DNA from: Lytechinus pictus | Lineage: Eukaryota > Echinodermata > Echinoidea > Temnopleuroida > Toxopneustidae | Length of the DNA: 64,000 nt | Assembly (NCBI RefSeq): GCF_037042905.1 | Contig: NC_087245.1 | Location: 12,834,501 to 12,898,500 of the forward strand | Reading direction: 5' to 3' | In this document: positions 29,201-36,018 of the stretch, one piece after another | Position numbering within the stretch: position 1 is the first letter of the stretch | How the letters are laid out: the number at the start of each line of letters is the position of its first letter | Notes under the pieces: model-generated | Seen by the model: only the letters and a program-made list of their open reading frames with translations | Databases searched by the model: none | What the model was told of the DNA's origin: nothing | Position numbers and translations under genes: made by a program

Positions 29201-32200
29201 ACGGACAGAGGTAGGCAGTTTGAATCGCAACTCTTCCAAGCACTCACTTCACTTCTTGGGAGCTCTCGTACACGCACCACTGCGTATCACCCTGCGGCCA
29301 ATGGTATTGTGGAGAGATTCCATCGTCAGCTCAAAGCAGCACTTCGAGCGCAATCTGATCCCAGCAAATGGCAAGAGTTTTTGCCTATCGCACTTTTGGG
29401 CATACGCACAACGGTAAAAGAGGATCTTGGATGTACACCAGCAGAACTGGTGTATGGAACTACACTGAAGGTTCCAGGTCAGCTGGTGGCACCAACGACT
29501 CCGGACTCTTTCTCCAACCCAGGCGACTATGTTCATCGCCTTCGCAACTATATGATTGACATCAACCCTGCACGAACACGTTCTCAAACTACTACATCGC
29601 ATGTTCCACCTGATTTGCAAGATTGCTCGCATGTATTTATCAGGTGTGATGCTGTCCGGCCATCACTTCAGCCGCAATATGATGGACCTTACAGAGTTGT
29701 TAGTAGGACGCCAAAGTTTTTCATTTTGGATGTGAAAGGGAAGAATGATTCCGTCAGCGTTGATCGTCTCAAGGTTGCTCATCTGCCATCTACTACAAGC
29801 ATGGACAATTCAATTCAACATCATGCATCATTTTCATCGCTACCTACTCCTACTGCCTCTACTCCACCGGTGCGGACAACCAGATCAGGTCGCCGCGTCC
29901 ATTTTCCAGCTCGTTTTGCCCAGTTTTCCAATGGATGAAAGGACATCTTACATTATCATGGGACCAATGCTTTGTATCGATCAACTTAACTCTTGTTCGT
30001 TGATCTAGGAGGGGAGTATTGTAGTGGTTTTCTTTTCATCAAACACTGATTTCAACATGATCAGAGCTTGATCACTTTATTTTACATTGATCATGCAAAG
30101 ACAGCTGATTTACAACTTAATTATTTCTTTTCATGGAGCACCTCTCAGTTAGACTATTCAACTTGATTCTCCTGTCTATCTCTAAGCGGATGTTTTTCTC
30201 ACTTAGCAACGACTAGCCAATCAGATTTAAGCTGAGAGCAACCTCATGGTTAATTTTTACACTCCAACACACGCGGTAGAAAGTCTTCACCTAGTAAGGA
30301 CATGTACAATTTCTGCTAGTCACTTTTCTTTGCAACACAACAAATAGCTCTTACTTTGGGATTTATTTTTCATCATCAGGATTTCAAGTTCTTCATTTTC
30401 CATCCTTTTGATTTTGGACATATGTAAATATATACTCATCGCTTGTGTTATCCAAGTGGACAGCGTGTAATATTTCTAGGAGAACATCTCGTGTCACGAT
30501 CACCCTATTCGCGACGCGTTTCGCTGAGGCCTCACGTGCGCGGTCGTTCTTCATCGCGACATTGTTCTTCATTCGCATTTATCTTGTTTATGGACATCGC
30601 ATTAAAGGATCCCGATGAATTACTCGCCACTAGATTTTCTACATTTTTGCCTTCGCATATTGGACCTCAGTGCTGGTGAGTCAATCAGATATTTTTATGT
30701 TAAGTAAGTTCTCATTTCTTACAAGTGCAAGAGACTTTGAGTAGATTTACATACACATGTATCAACAATTGGGACTCCCCATTCTTACACAATACTCAGA
30801 TTATTTGGTGCCTTAACTAACATTTATCACTCACTATCACATTGCATTGGGTAATTTCTTCCATTAGTCAATCTACTGACTGTAAATGAATTTATTTTTA
30901 AAGATTACATGTAGTACCACCATCCATACAAGTCATGTCTAATTAAATATTTACATGTATCTACATTTTTCATATAAACTGAAATGAGGAAATGCAAGCA
31001 AATGGATTGTACATTGGTAAATATAAACACTGAGCAGAGCCTTTAAAACTCATGGACAATTATGAAATACAAGTAGCAATGATAAGTACATATCCCAATC
31101 AGGCTGATGAAAATGTTGGAGTCAGGGGCAATTTTAGTCAATTCTTTTCAAAGCACTTCAGCTTGTGCATTCAAACGTCAAGAATAAAAATTAGTAATAG
31201 GAGAATGTTGAAATTAAGTAATTATATAGAGGGAACATCATTCTTTTATTAACCGGGATTAACAGATTTTGTTTGCAATTGAAATAAGGATAAATATGAT
31301 GTAGAACTGAAAATCTACATGTATCCTGGCAGAGCTTGACAGGATTAATGACAGCAACAGTAAAGCAATTACAATGTACTACAAAGCTGTATAATTACTC
31401 ATCAGGGCCCGTATTCCATAAACGAGATAAGCATGCTTAAGTCAAAAATCTAAGCATTTTGTCTTATTTTCTGTCTAAGACAAAATTCTTAGCCAAAACG
31501 CGTATTCCATAAAGAATTGGCTAAGAATTTTGTCTTAGAATTTGGCTAAGAGGTTTTGCGCGACTAAGACAGATATAGGATGAATGGCTAAGTAACTTTT
31601 CTTAAAACTGCAGAGTCTGTATTTCATAAATACAACATGGCTAAGAATTTAGCCCTAACTTTAAGACAGGTGTGAGTTGTCTTAATTGCTTTAAGACAAC
31701 CTGGTTTAAATCCAACAAATCATGGCCAATTTTTTTTTAGAATTTATACCTATATTGCATTTCGAGCTACTTCCTCAGTTTTTTAACCGATTTTCATGAA
31801 ATTTGGAACACACATTGGTCTTAAAGTAAGGAGGTGTGAGAAATTTTTTTTTTGCTTTTTCAGAAATTGTGTTGCCATGGTAACAGTATATTATGGCCAA
31901 AATTTAAAATTTAAATTACTTCATCAGTTTTCTACCAATTCTCATGAAAGTTGGCTCACACATTGGATTTGAGGAAAAGATGTGCAAGACACAATTTTGC
32001 ATGTGTTGGAAATTGTGTTGCCATGGTAACAGTATATTATGGCAAAAATTATGTATAAATCTTGCTATTCCAACTACTTCCTCAGTTTTTAACAAATTCT
32101 CATGAAATGTGGCACAAACATTAGTCTTGATGTGAAGATGGGCAAAACATATTTTATGCCTATATAAAAAAAATGCGTTGCCATGGTAACAACATATTAA

Positions 32201-35200
32201 ATAACGAAAATTAGGTGAAAAATTTGTGGTTTTAACTAGTTTATAATATTTCAACCACTTCTCATGATGTTTGCCACAAACATAAGTCTTGAGGTAAAGA
32301 TGTGCAAGACACATTTTCGCATGTGTCGGAAATTGTGTTGCCATGGTAACGGTATATTAGGGCAAAAATTATGTAAAAATCTTGCAGTTCCAACGACTTC
32401 TTCAGTTTTTAATCAATTCTCATGAAATGTGGCACAAACGTTAGTCTTGATTTGAAGATGTGCAAAGTATATTTTATGCCTTTATAAAAAATTGCGTTGC
32501 CATGGCAACAAATAAAATAACAAAAATTAGATGAAAATCTTGTGATTTGAATTACTTTATCAGTTTTCAACTGGTCAATTCTCCTAAAATGTTGGCGCAC
32601 ACAATAGTCTTGAGTTGAAGATGTCTAAGATATACTTTTGCCTGTATCAGATTCGGGTTGCTATGGTAACATATTATATAACGAAAATAAGGTGAAAATC
32701 TTGTAGTTCGAACTCCTTCATCTTTTTTCAACCAATGCTCATGAAATTTGGCACACACAATAGTCTTGAGTTGAAGATGTGCAAGACTATTTTTGTCTGT
32801 ATCAGAAATCGTGTTGCCAAGGTAACAACATATTATATAAAGAAATTAGGTGAAAATCTTGTGGTTTGAATCCCTTTATCAGTTTTACCAATTCTTATAA
32901 AAGTTGGCTCACAAATTGATTTTGAGGTGTAGATCTGCAAGACATATATTGGAAAATGTGTTGCCATAATAACAGCATATCAGATCAATAAATGTGTAAA
33001 CAGCATGATGTGTATTGAACTACTTCTTCATTTTATGACATTGGCCTATATGTCCATGAAATGTAGGTTTTGAGCTAAAATAATCTGCAAGACACATTTT
33101 CTCATTCATCAAAATATGTGTTTGTATGATAACTACATGTATACGCCAAAAAAAGATTAAGACAATGGTCAATGCTAACTTTTGTTTGGCTACATAGTCA
33201 TAGAGAACTACATGTAGCTGAGGGCTTAGTTCTAGTTTTTTTTTTTTTTTTTTTTTTTTTGGGGGGGGGGGGGGCTAGACCTCAAGATTTCGAACTACAG
33301 CCCCTAGTTTAGATCTAAGCCTAGATCAAGATCCTTTAGTCCTAGAAATAATCCAATGCTAGATCCCTAGCCTACTTCCTTTCTCAGGCCTAACGTTAAA
33401 TGAGTAGAACTAGACTAGATCTAGCCTACATTTACTATTTTTAGATCTAGAATCTACATTGAGATAGAGTCTACAAGTCTCTAGATCTAGACCTATTACT
33501 ATGACCCTATGTACACCTAGATTTGTATAGTTCTAGATCTAGATAGGGTCTAATTTTAGTCTAAGTGAGTAAGTCATTTAGTCTAGATCTAGGCCTAGGT
33601 TAGAGATTTCTAGATCAAACAGTAGACTAGATCAGCCAGTCCTAACGTTAGGGCTACCGGATAGGCTAGAAATAGAATCTAGAATGAATAGAAGAAAGCA
33701 CAGGCTAGGCCGCCTAGGCCCTAGATCTAAATTCTTATATAAATCTAGGCCCTAGGCCTAGTCTAGACTGAGCTGTTGCCAGTGTTGGTCTAGGTTTAGG
33801 CCTGTTTTCTAGTCCTGGAAACCTAGATCTAAACAAGTCCTCAAAATGTATAAAATAAAAACTCCAAACAAACAGATGGACCTAAAAAAAGCAAGAGTAG
33901 ATCTAGATAGATGTCTTACTGCGGCAGCCTGAACACGTACTGTGTCTAAAGACGTCGTGTCGAGGTCCCCGGGGCAAGATAGATCAGATGTCTAGACTAC
34001 TACTAGGACTAGATCTAACTTTAGGCATAGTTGGCAAGCAATGCGTAGCGATAGATCTAGCACTGTTGACAGGAATAACCGTCGTTTCTGGGGATTTATT
34101 TAAAAGTTTCTGACATTTACTGTCATATCACATTGGTGAGACTAGGCCAACGTAACGTTAGATTGTTTACAGTTTAGTGTCGTACTCGTAATATAGCGGA
34201 ACAACCAAAATACAGTCGGAGACTGAAGCTTTTGGTCTAAGTCAGATCTATTCTAGACCTACATGTAGATCTAGATAGATCTATCCCTGTCTTAAGGCTA
34301 AGCCAGGCTAAGTCCTGCATGTTCTAGGCCTAGACCAATACTAATATAGGTCTATCGTTAGATCTAGGCCTACGTAGCTTCAGTCTCAGTTGCTCCACTA
34401 CGGCACTGGACTAACAAAGTTACGTTTTGCTTCAGCCTTCAGGAAAGTAAAAAGTAAAAACAATGTTCAATTCTCCTCCAAACAGACGGATATTAGTTGT
34501 AGATCTTGGGCCTAGGCTAGATCTAGGCCTAATGTTAGACCCAAGACTAGTCTCAAAAGTTACAAATGTTTTCCCTTAGACCCTAGATCTACTTCAGTGA
34601 AGTAGAATAAAGATGTCGAGAGGAATCTATTCCATTTAGATTTTGACAAACAATACATGAAAAGTAATGAATGGGACTGATACATAAAAAACTGTGCAAG
34701 TCACTCGGTTTGGGATTGAAATGTTTTGGTAATTAAAAATATATAGATAATCTGAATAAAAAATTCTTACCATATATGGGTGATGAATGCTCTTCTTCTA
34801 CTACAATAGTTGTAATTAGTTTCAATAAAATCAAACTTGTTAAGAAAAAACAACTTCAATGACATTTTTGCTATTTTGTTGCAGTCACCCCTGCAGCAGT
34901 TTAGAAGGTCATAGAATTTGACTTTGAGACTTTGGCTTAGCCATATCGTCTGACTTGAGACAAATGTCTTAAAGTTTATAGAATATCCTTAGGGAAGATT
35001 TCTTAGACAAGCAAAATGCTAAGACAAATTGCTAAGACTTAAGCAAAAAGCTTATCTTGTTTATGGAATACGGGCCCAGGTCCTAGAACTCTACTGGATA
35101 AGGGCACGGTTTCAGCAGCAAAACTTAAAATTGATAACATATAAGAACTGCCAAGAATCATGTTCAACCAGACCTCCTTTGAGTTTGATCAATATAAAAA

Positions 35201-35585
35201 GACAGTGTGTACAGGCTCAAGCAACTCTTGCGACAAACCACTCTCACACCTCAATGCAGGTCTAAAAAAGCTACAGTAAATGTAGGCCCCATTTATTTTT
35301 GTTGCCAATCATTTAACATATTTTTTTTAAACTGATGCTTTAAAATTAACCATTGTGCGGAATCACATACATGTACAACATGGGAACAAGTTTGTTTGGG
35401 CATAAAGGTAAAAAGAATAGAACACACTCTGATTATACTGCAGCTACATGTACATACTGTCTGATTTATTTAGAGCTTACCTGAGTTATCTCTGATGAAA
35501 CGACCCAGATGACATCCACTACAAGGAGTAAGAGGATACCAACAGCCATTCTCTTAGGTCTGGTTAGTCCACTGGTAAGACTCAT
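2114..35585 (-). CDS. SLC35F5: SLC35F5-like EamA-fold solute carrier, complete 13-exon gene
   Basis: Thirteen minus-strand coding exons with GT-AG borders join without any frame conflict: 35585-35481, 22946-22800, 18080-18018, 12531-12444, 11797-11741, 11060-10927, 9830-9749, 7978-7891, 7147-6981, 5973-5814, 3526-3436, 2916-2720, 2204-2114; 1470 nt, 489 residues. The family is recognised from stretches such as [104 protein letters not shown] and NDWDPAW, in the order found in vertebrate SLC35F5. The protein should be a ten-helix membrane transporter of the nucleotide-sugar-transporter superfamily; its substrate is not established. The length is slightly under the human protein (about 523). 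The ATG is the first after an in-frame upstream stop. A good acceptor at 35781-35782 suggests a 5' UTR exon and a more distal, unseen first exon. Confidence 0.93.
2720..2916 (-). CDS. SLC35F5: SLC35F5 coding exon 12
   Basis: 197 nt. Encodes the last membrane helix ([20 protein letters not shown]) and [16 protein letters not shown] followed by a Cys/Arg-rich cytosolic segment. Acceptor TTTACAG, donor GTAAGC; ends two bases into a codon. Confidence 0.94.
3436..3526 (-). CDS. SLC35F5: SLC35F5 coding exon 11
   Basis: 91 nt. Encodes [20 protein letters not shown] and the end of the helix ([10 protein letters not shown]). Acceptor TTTCCACAG, donor GTAAGT. Confidence 0.95.
4797..4875. repeat. Two-copy tandem repeat, 39-bp period
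   Basis: The segment beginning CATTTCCTAATGCC at 4797 is repeated at 4836 with one or two differences. It lies in intron 10 of SLC35F5. Confidence 0.8.
5036..5654. repeat. Inverted-repeat element with G-run ends
   Basis: Both ends carry a G/C run, CACTT and then TGACGAGTGGATACCATGC (5073 on; in reverse near 5623-5600). The C/G homopolymer next to CACACA at 5030-5064 marks the left end. No coding capacity. It lies in intron 10 of SLC35F5. Confidence 0.75.
5814..5973 (-). CDS. SLC35F5: SLC35F5 coding exon 10
   Basis: 160 nt. Encodes [20 protein letters not shown], a loop, and [15 protein letters not shown]. Acceptor TTCTCTCAG, donor GTAAGT. Confidence 0.95.
6981..7147 (-). CDS. SLC35F5: SLC35F5 coding exon 9
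   Basis: 167 nt. Encodes [15 protein letters not shown], then [20 protein letters not shown] and [10 protein letters not shown]. The GSLWALAG and DIPMFFG blocks identify SLC35F5. Acceptor TTTTGTAG, donor GTGAGT. Confidence 0.95.
7891..7978 (-). CDS. SLC35F5: SLC35F5 coding exon 8
   Basis: 88 nt. Encodes [18 protein letters not shown] and then [11 protein letters not shown], a membrane helix and the start of the next. Acceptor TTCATTAG, donor GTAAGT. Confidence 0.94.
8453..9428. mobile_element. Non-autonomous mariner-type element, 976 bp
   Basis: Ends are inverted repeats starting CAGTGCGTATCAAA, with further matching GTTTACACTT, and are flanked by TA at 8451-8452 and 9429-9430, as for Tc1/mariner insertion. 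A second inverted match lies further in (GAGTGAGCAC near 8600; GTGCTCACTC near 9270). No transposase is recognisable inside, so it would need enzyme from elsewhere. Confidence 0.8.
9749..9830 (-). CDS. SLC35F5: SLC35F5 coding exon 7
   Basis: 82 nt. Encodes [20 protein letters not shown] and then NTLSSTSG, one of the most conserved parts of the family. Acceptor is a T-rich tract ending CAG; donor GTAAGT. Confidence 0.95.
10927..11060 (-). CDS. SLC35F5: SLC35F5 coding exon 6
   Basis: 134 nt, ends in phase 0. Encodes [16 protein letters not shown], a Gln/Lys-rich linker, and [17 protein letters not shown], the start of the conserved transporter core. Acceptor ATTTCAG, donor GTAAGA. Confidence 0.92.
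11741..11797 (-). CDS. SLC35F5: SLC35F5 coding exon 5 (57-nt microexon-sized)
   Basis: Encodes [16 protein letters not shown]; the VRFSN-ME-R-L pattern matches the cytosolic linker of vertebrate SLC35F5. Bordered by CTTTGCAG and GTAAGC; phases 1 on both sides fit the neighbouring exons. Confidence 0.88.
11883..12000. repeat. Two-step inverted repeat
   Basis: Outer arms GGGCCAAATAATGAA / TTCATTATTTAGGCCC and inner arms CCAATGGATATACCGC / GCGGTATATCCATTTGG fold back on each other. It lies between SLC35F5 exons 4 and 5, next to the perfect palindrome at 12024-12065. Confidence 0.75.
12024..12065. repeat. Perfect 42-bp palindrome centred on TGACGTCA
   Basis: Each arm is the exact reverse complement of the other, starting TGCACTATCCTGCACTC, with the CRE/ATF octamer TGACGTCA (12041-12048) at the centre. 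It sits in SLC35F5 intron 4. Confidence 0.9.
12444..12531 (-). CDS. SLC35F5: SLC35F5 coding exon 4
   Basis: 88 nt, starts in phase 0 and ends with one base of the next codon. Encodes [12 protein letters not shown] followed by a serine-rich linker; the PLYVPVKF segment is characteristic of SLC35F5. Acceptor TTTTTGCAG, donor GTAAGT. Confidence 0.9.
12581..12638. repeat. Two-copy tandem repeat, 29-bp period
   Basis: The segment CATACATGCACATCATTC onward at 12581 is repeated exactly at 12610, about 50 bp upstream of SLC35F5 exon 4 in transcript orientation. Confidence 0.85.
12914..13352 (-). repeat. Interspersed repeat with TTAAAGGTCAAGTCCACCTC start
   Basis: On the minus strand it starts TTAAAGGTCAAGTCCACC at about 13352 and runs through a segment with AAAATTTCATCAAAA-like and GTCACTCACTCA words. 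I recall similar segments from echinoderm genomic sequence; no search was run. It shares short motifs with the repeats at 42496 and 63014. Confidence 0.55.
13400..13866. repeat. MITE-like element, GGTGGTTTCA(G/A)ACCGCCTCGA ends
   Basis: Both ends read GGTGGTTTCAgACCGCCTCGA inwards, about 467 bp apart; the inside is richer in GC than its surroundings and repeats words such as AATACCAGGTATTTTGG. No coding potential. It lies in intron 3 of SLC35F5. Confidence 0.8.
13867..18017. other. SLC35F5 intron 3, remainder
   Basis: AT-rich DNA with no recognisable exon. A possible further MITE lies at about 16580-16866 (GGTTTCAGACTGAC at one end, GTGTGAAACC at the other) and an 11-bp minisatellite is at 17240-17295. 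Confidence 0.5.
17240..17295. repeat. Minisatellite, TTACATGTATG x5
   Basis: Five consecutive copies of the 11-bp unit TTACATGTATG. The word ACATGTA is dispersed throughout this window. Confidence 0.9.
18018..18080 (-). CDS. SLC35F5: SLC35F5 coding exon 3 (acidic loop)
   Basis: A 63-nt, 21-codon exon (phase 0 to 0), encoding an acidic hydrophilic stretch with [15 protein letters not shown], residues 85-105. The corresponding loop is poorly conserved in the family, so the assignment rests on the AAATCAG acceptor, the CTG/GTAAGT donor, phase fit on both sides and lack of stops. Confidence 0.72.
18081..21894. other. SLC35F5 intron 2, repeat-poor part
   Basis: No gene seen. It contains an AT microsatellite near 18430, a stretch at 19200-19440 with repeated GTCTAAT/GGTCCAAT words, and a short inverted repeat around 20868-20894 (GTGTGTTGA / TCAACACAC). 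Confidence 0.45.
21898..22771. mobile_element. Harbinger-like non-autonomous element, 874 bp, TTA target duplication
   Basis: Ends read GGCCGTGTTTATGCTTCC and, inverted, GGGTGTGTTTATGCTTCC, with further inverted matches (CAGAATCAGCGTTT, CGCCGATCGTAAAC). It is flanked by TTA at 21895-21897 and 22772-22774; 3-bp TTA/TAA duplications are typical of PIF/Harbinger elements. No transposase seen. It ends 28 bp from the exon-2 donor of SLC35F5. Confidence 0.78.
22800..22946 (-). CDS. SLC35F5: SLC35F5 coding exon 2
   Basis: Encodes residues 36-84 (49 codons, phase 0 to 0), including [16 protein letters not shown] and [15 protein letters not shown], the second membrane helix of SLC35F5. Acceptor TTTTAG precedes TAC; donor GTAAGC follows ACTCTG. 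A Harbinger-like inverted-repeat element ends only 28 bp downstream of this donor. Confidence 0.93.
22947..24304. other. Start of SLC35F5 intron 1
   Basis: Non-coding, AT-rich, with an A-run of over 20 at 22979-23003 and dispersed ACATGTA words. No exon seen. Confidence 0.5.
24305..24768. repeat. MITE-like element, GAGGC(C/T)GTTCTCA ends
   Basis: Left GAGGCCGTTCTCATTACG and right (inverted) GAGGCTGTTCTCACTACG, both followed by TAAAACTAGTTTACTGGAAAC. Internal words such as GGAAGATCGCTT recur in both orientations. About 464 bp, no coding capacity. Confidence 0.85.
25157..25860 (+). repeat. 5' LTR
   Basis: Begins TGTAGTGG and ends TTACA, matching the 3' copy over its full length. It contains an AT-rich TATATA-type word near 25565, and an AP-1-type TGAGTCA at 25814-25820. 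The exact transcription start cannot be read. Confidence 0.95.
25863..25880 (+). promoter_or_regulatory. Primer binding site, tRNA-Trp type
   Basis: Two bases after the 5' LTR, TGGTGACCCCGACGTGAT is the complement of the 3' end (including CCA) of animal tRNA-Trp as I recall it, over 18 nt. It would prime minus-strand DNA synthesis. Confidence 0.85.
25905..26795 (+). CDS. gag: Gag polyprotein of the gypsy element
   Basis: A 296-residue frame from the first ATG after the primer site to TAA at 26793-26795. The N-terminal half (about 20-165) is the helical capsid-like region with [19 protein letters not shown], typical of gypsy Gag. A Ser-rich and Gln-rich linker follows (about 170-240, with coiled-coil potential), then a basic segment and a Cys/His motif C249-x2-H252-x9-C262-x3-C266. 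This CHCC spacing differs from the usual CCHC knuckle and is reported for CsRn1-clade elements. Gag assembles the particle and binds RNA. The frame ends just after the frameshift site that gives access to pol. Confidence 0.93.
   Translation: MNQQSANPAAAVSHVAAVALKLPPYWPNDPAVWFAQVQAQFMTRGITSEETQFAYIVSALQPEIAQEVRDILMNPPKDTPYSHLKAELIRRTSVSEQKRLHQLLTQEELGDRKPSQLLRRMEQLLGSDHLDETIFKQLFLQRLPHHVQTILASSRDDMKVTQLADLADRIIDIGSTSTVSAVSSPSSSTSSSELSQLQQQVDRLTFQVQSLTTQLQHERGRSPNRRPQRPNTHSNRQRSRSSSQKRPLCWYHWKHGAEARKCTPPCNFNHASLFSSDSQQPSSNTHAQGNDRASRD
26768..26774 (+). promoter_or_regulatory. -1 ribosomal frameshift slippery site GGGAAAC
   Basis: GGGAAAC sits in gag frame exactly as G GGA AAC, the X XXY YYZ arrangement required for -1 slippage. 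Slippage enters the pol frame, which is open from here onward. Six bases downstream, GCCAGC (26781-26786) can pair with GCTGGT (26810-26815), giving a stem at the usual distance; gag's stop lies in the loop. Confidence 0.8.
26775..29938 (+). CDS. pol: Pol polyprotein (protease, RT, RNase H, integrase)
   Basis: Open in the -1 frame relative to gag from the slippery site to the stop at 29936-29938; there is no ATG near its start, consistent with expression by frameshifting. Numbering from 26837 (1033 residues): aspartic protease DTGA at 16-19; reverse transcriptase blocks [41 protein letters not shown] and the catalytic YIDD at 321-324; RNase H blocks MVDAS, GRELLA, YTDHKPL and VADALSRL; integrase zinc region ending CLSCQ and catalytic D731, D790, E826, with 35 residues between the last two (DD35E). 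A C-terminal DNA-binding-like region follows, without a recognisable chromodomain. No frameshift or stop interrupts the frame, so the enzyme could be functional. Confidence 0.95.
30007..30016 (+). promoter_or_regulatory. Polypurine tract
   Basis: AGGAGGGGAG three bases before the 3' LTR, where plus-strand DNA synthesis would be primed. Confidence 0.85.
30020..30723 (+). repeat. 3' LTR
   Basis: A 704-bp copy of the 5' LTR with no difference found by eye; followed by AGTG, the target duplication. The host intron continues immediately after. Confidence 0.95.
31730..33140. repeat. Nine-unit ~160-bp tandem array, each unit with an X-box-like palindrome
   Basis: GTTGCCATGGTAAC or a close variant starts at 31871, 32017, 32177, 32337, 32496, 32657, 32813, 32960 and 33120, i.e. 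at spacings of 146-161 bp. Surrounding words (AAATTAGGTGAAAATCTTG, TTCTCATGAAATTTGGCACA, AGTCTTGA-TGAAGATGTGCAAGAC) recur in the same order in each unit. Units at the right end are more diverged. The palindrome matches the RFX X-box consensus GTNRCC-N(0-3)-RGYAAC. Confidence 0.88.
33295..34620. repeat. CTAGATCT-rich low-complexity segment
   Basis: The words TAGATCTA, CTAGGCCTA and CTAGACTA recur dozens of times in both orientations without a fixed period. No open frame of note. The segment is inside the 31405-35077 element. Confidence 0.8.
35481..35585 (-). CDS. SLC35F5: SLC35F5 coding exon 1 (start codon, TM1)
   Basis: Encodes residues 1-35, beginning [17 protein letters not shown] and continuing into a hydrophobic helix ending [11 protein letters not shown]. 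The ATG occupies 35583-35585. Reading upstream in frame there is no other ATG before a TGA. The donor GTAAGC follows CAG; the exon ends in phase 0. The exon probably begins upstream as 5' UTR at about 35780, where a TTTTTGTTTTTCAACAG acceptor is seen. Confidence 0.9.
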
Positions 35586-35851
35586 CTTGAAGTCAGTCTT
35601 AGTAGTTGGTGAATGGCAAACAACCCCACACTCTACTAACCATGCAGTGATGATGGGAAATATGAAAGGTAAGAGCTGCCTTCAATCCAAAACTTGAACT
35701 TAAAGCTACAACAAACATCTACCACGGCAAACCACATTCCATGTAAATGGTTACTGTCCTGTTGCTACCTTGGCCTAGGTCTGTTGAAAAACAAAAATGT
35801 TGGTACAGATGAATTGTGATTTTAAAAATAATCATTGTGACCCTAAATCTC

Positions 35852-36018
35852 ATCAGGGGCTTGTTTCATAAAGGACTTACAACTGTTGTAGCTTTGCCAT
35901 TATGGCAACTACCATGGTAACAGGGCTCATCAGCCAATCAGAATCAAGGTTTCCATGTTAGTTGCCAAAATGGCAAAGTTACAACAGTTGTAAGTCCTTT
36001 ATGAAACGGGCCCCTGAT
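35852..36018. repeat. 167-bp MITE, near-perfect hairpin
   Basis: ATCAGGGGC(TT/CC)GTTTCATAAAGG at both ends, continuing to ACTTACAACTGTTGTA on each arm. The centre holds ACCATGGTAAC and TTGCCAAAATGG words. It lies just upstream of SLC35F5. Confidence 0.88.

Larger units (their letters stand above)
25157..30723 (+). mobile_element. Complete Ty3/gypsy LTR retrotransposon (CsRn1-like), 5567 bp
   Basis: Two 704-bp LTRs, identical by eye at a constant 4863-bp offset, enclose a primer binding site, gag, pol and a polypurine tract. Target-site duplication AGTG lies at 25153-25156 and 30724-30727. Both open frames are intact. The pol order protease-reverse transcriptase-RNase H-integrase is that of Ty3/gypsy. 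The tRNA-Trp-type primer site and the CHCC zinc motif in Gag are traits described for the CsRn1 clade; the clade assignment is an inference without a tree. It lies in intron 1 of SLC35F5 in the opposite orientation. Identical LTRs and intact frames imply a recent insertion, possibly polymorphic and active. Confidence 0.95.
31405..35077. mobile_element. 3.7-kb terminal-inverted-repeat element in SLC35F5 intron 1
   Basis: The left end GGGCCCGTATTCCATAAAC and the right end, inverted, match for about 28 bases with one change (then diverge while keeping GCTTAAG and TTTGTCTTAG words). Shifting the border by one base gives CAG on both sides, a possible 3-bp target duplication. The inside has a TCTTAGCCAAA-rich left arm, the ~160-bp tandem array at 31730-33140, a T/G homopolymer near 33235-33274, then a CTAGATCT-rich segment. 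No transposase is visible. Confidence 0.75.

Noticed and set aside
26869-29632. Antisense and shifted frames of 60-127 codons within pol
   Set aside because: Shadows of the pol coding sequence; none has recognisable domains.
31730-33140. CRISPR-like regular repeats
   Set aside because: Units are ~160 bp, diverged throughout and in an animal genome; there are no short identical repeats with unique spacers.
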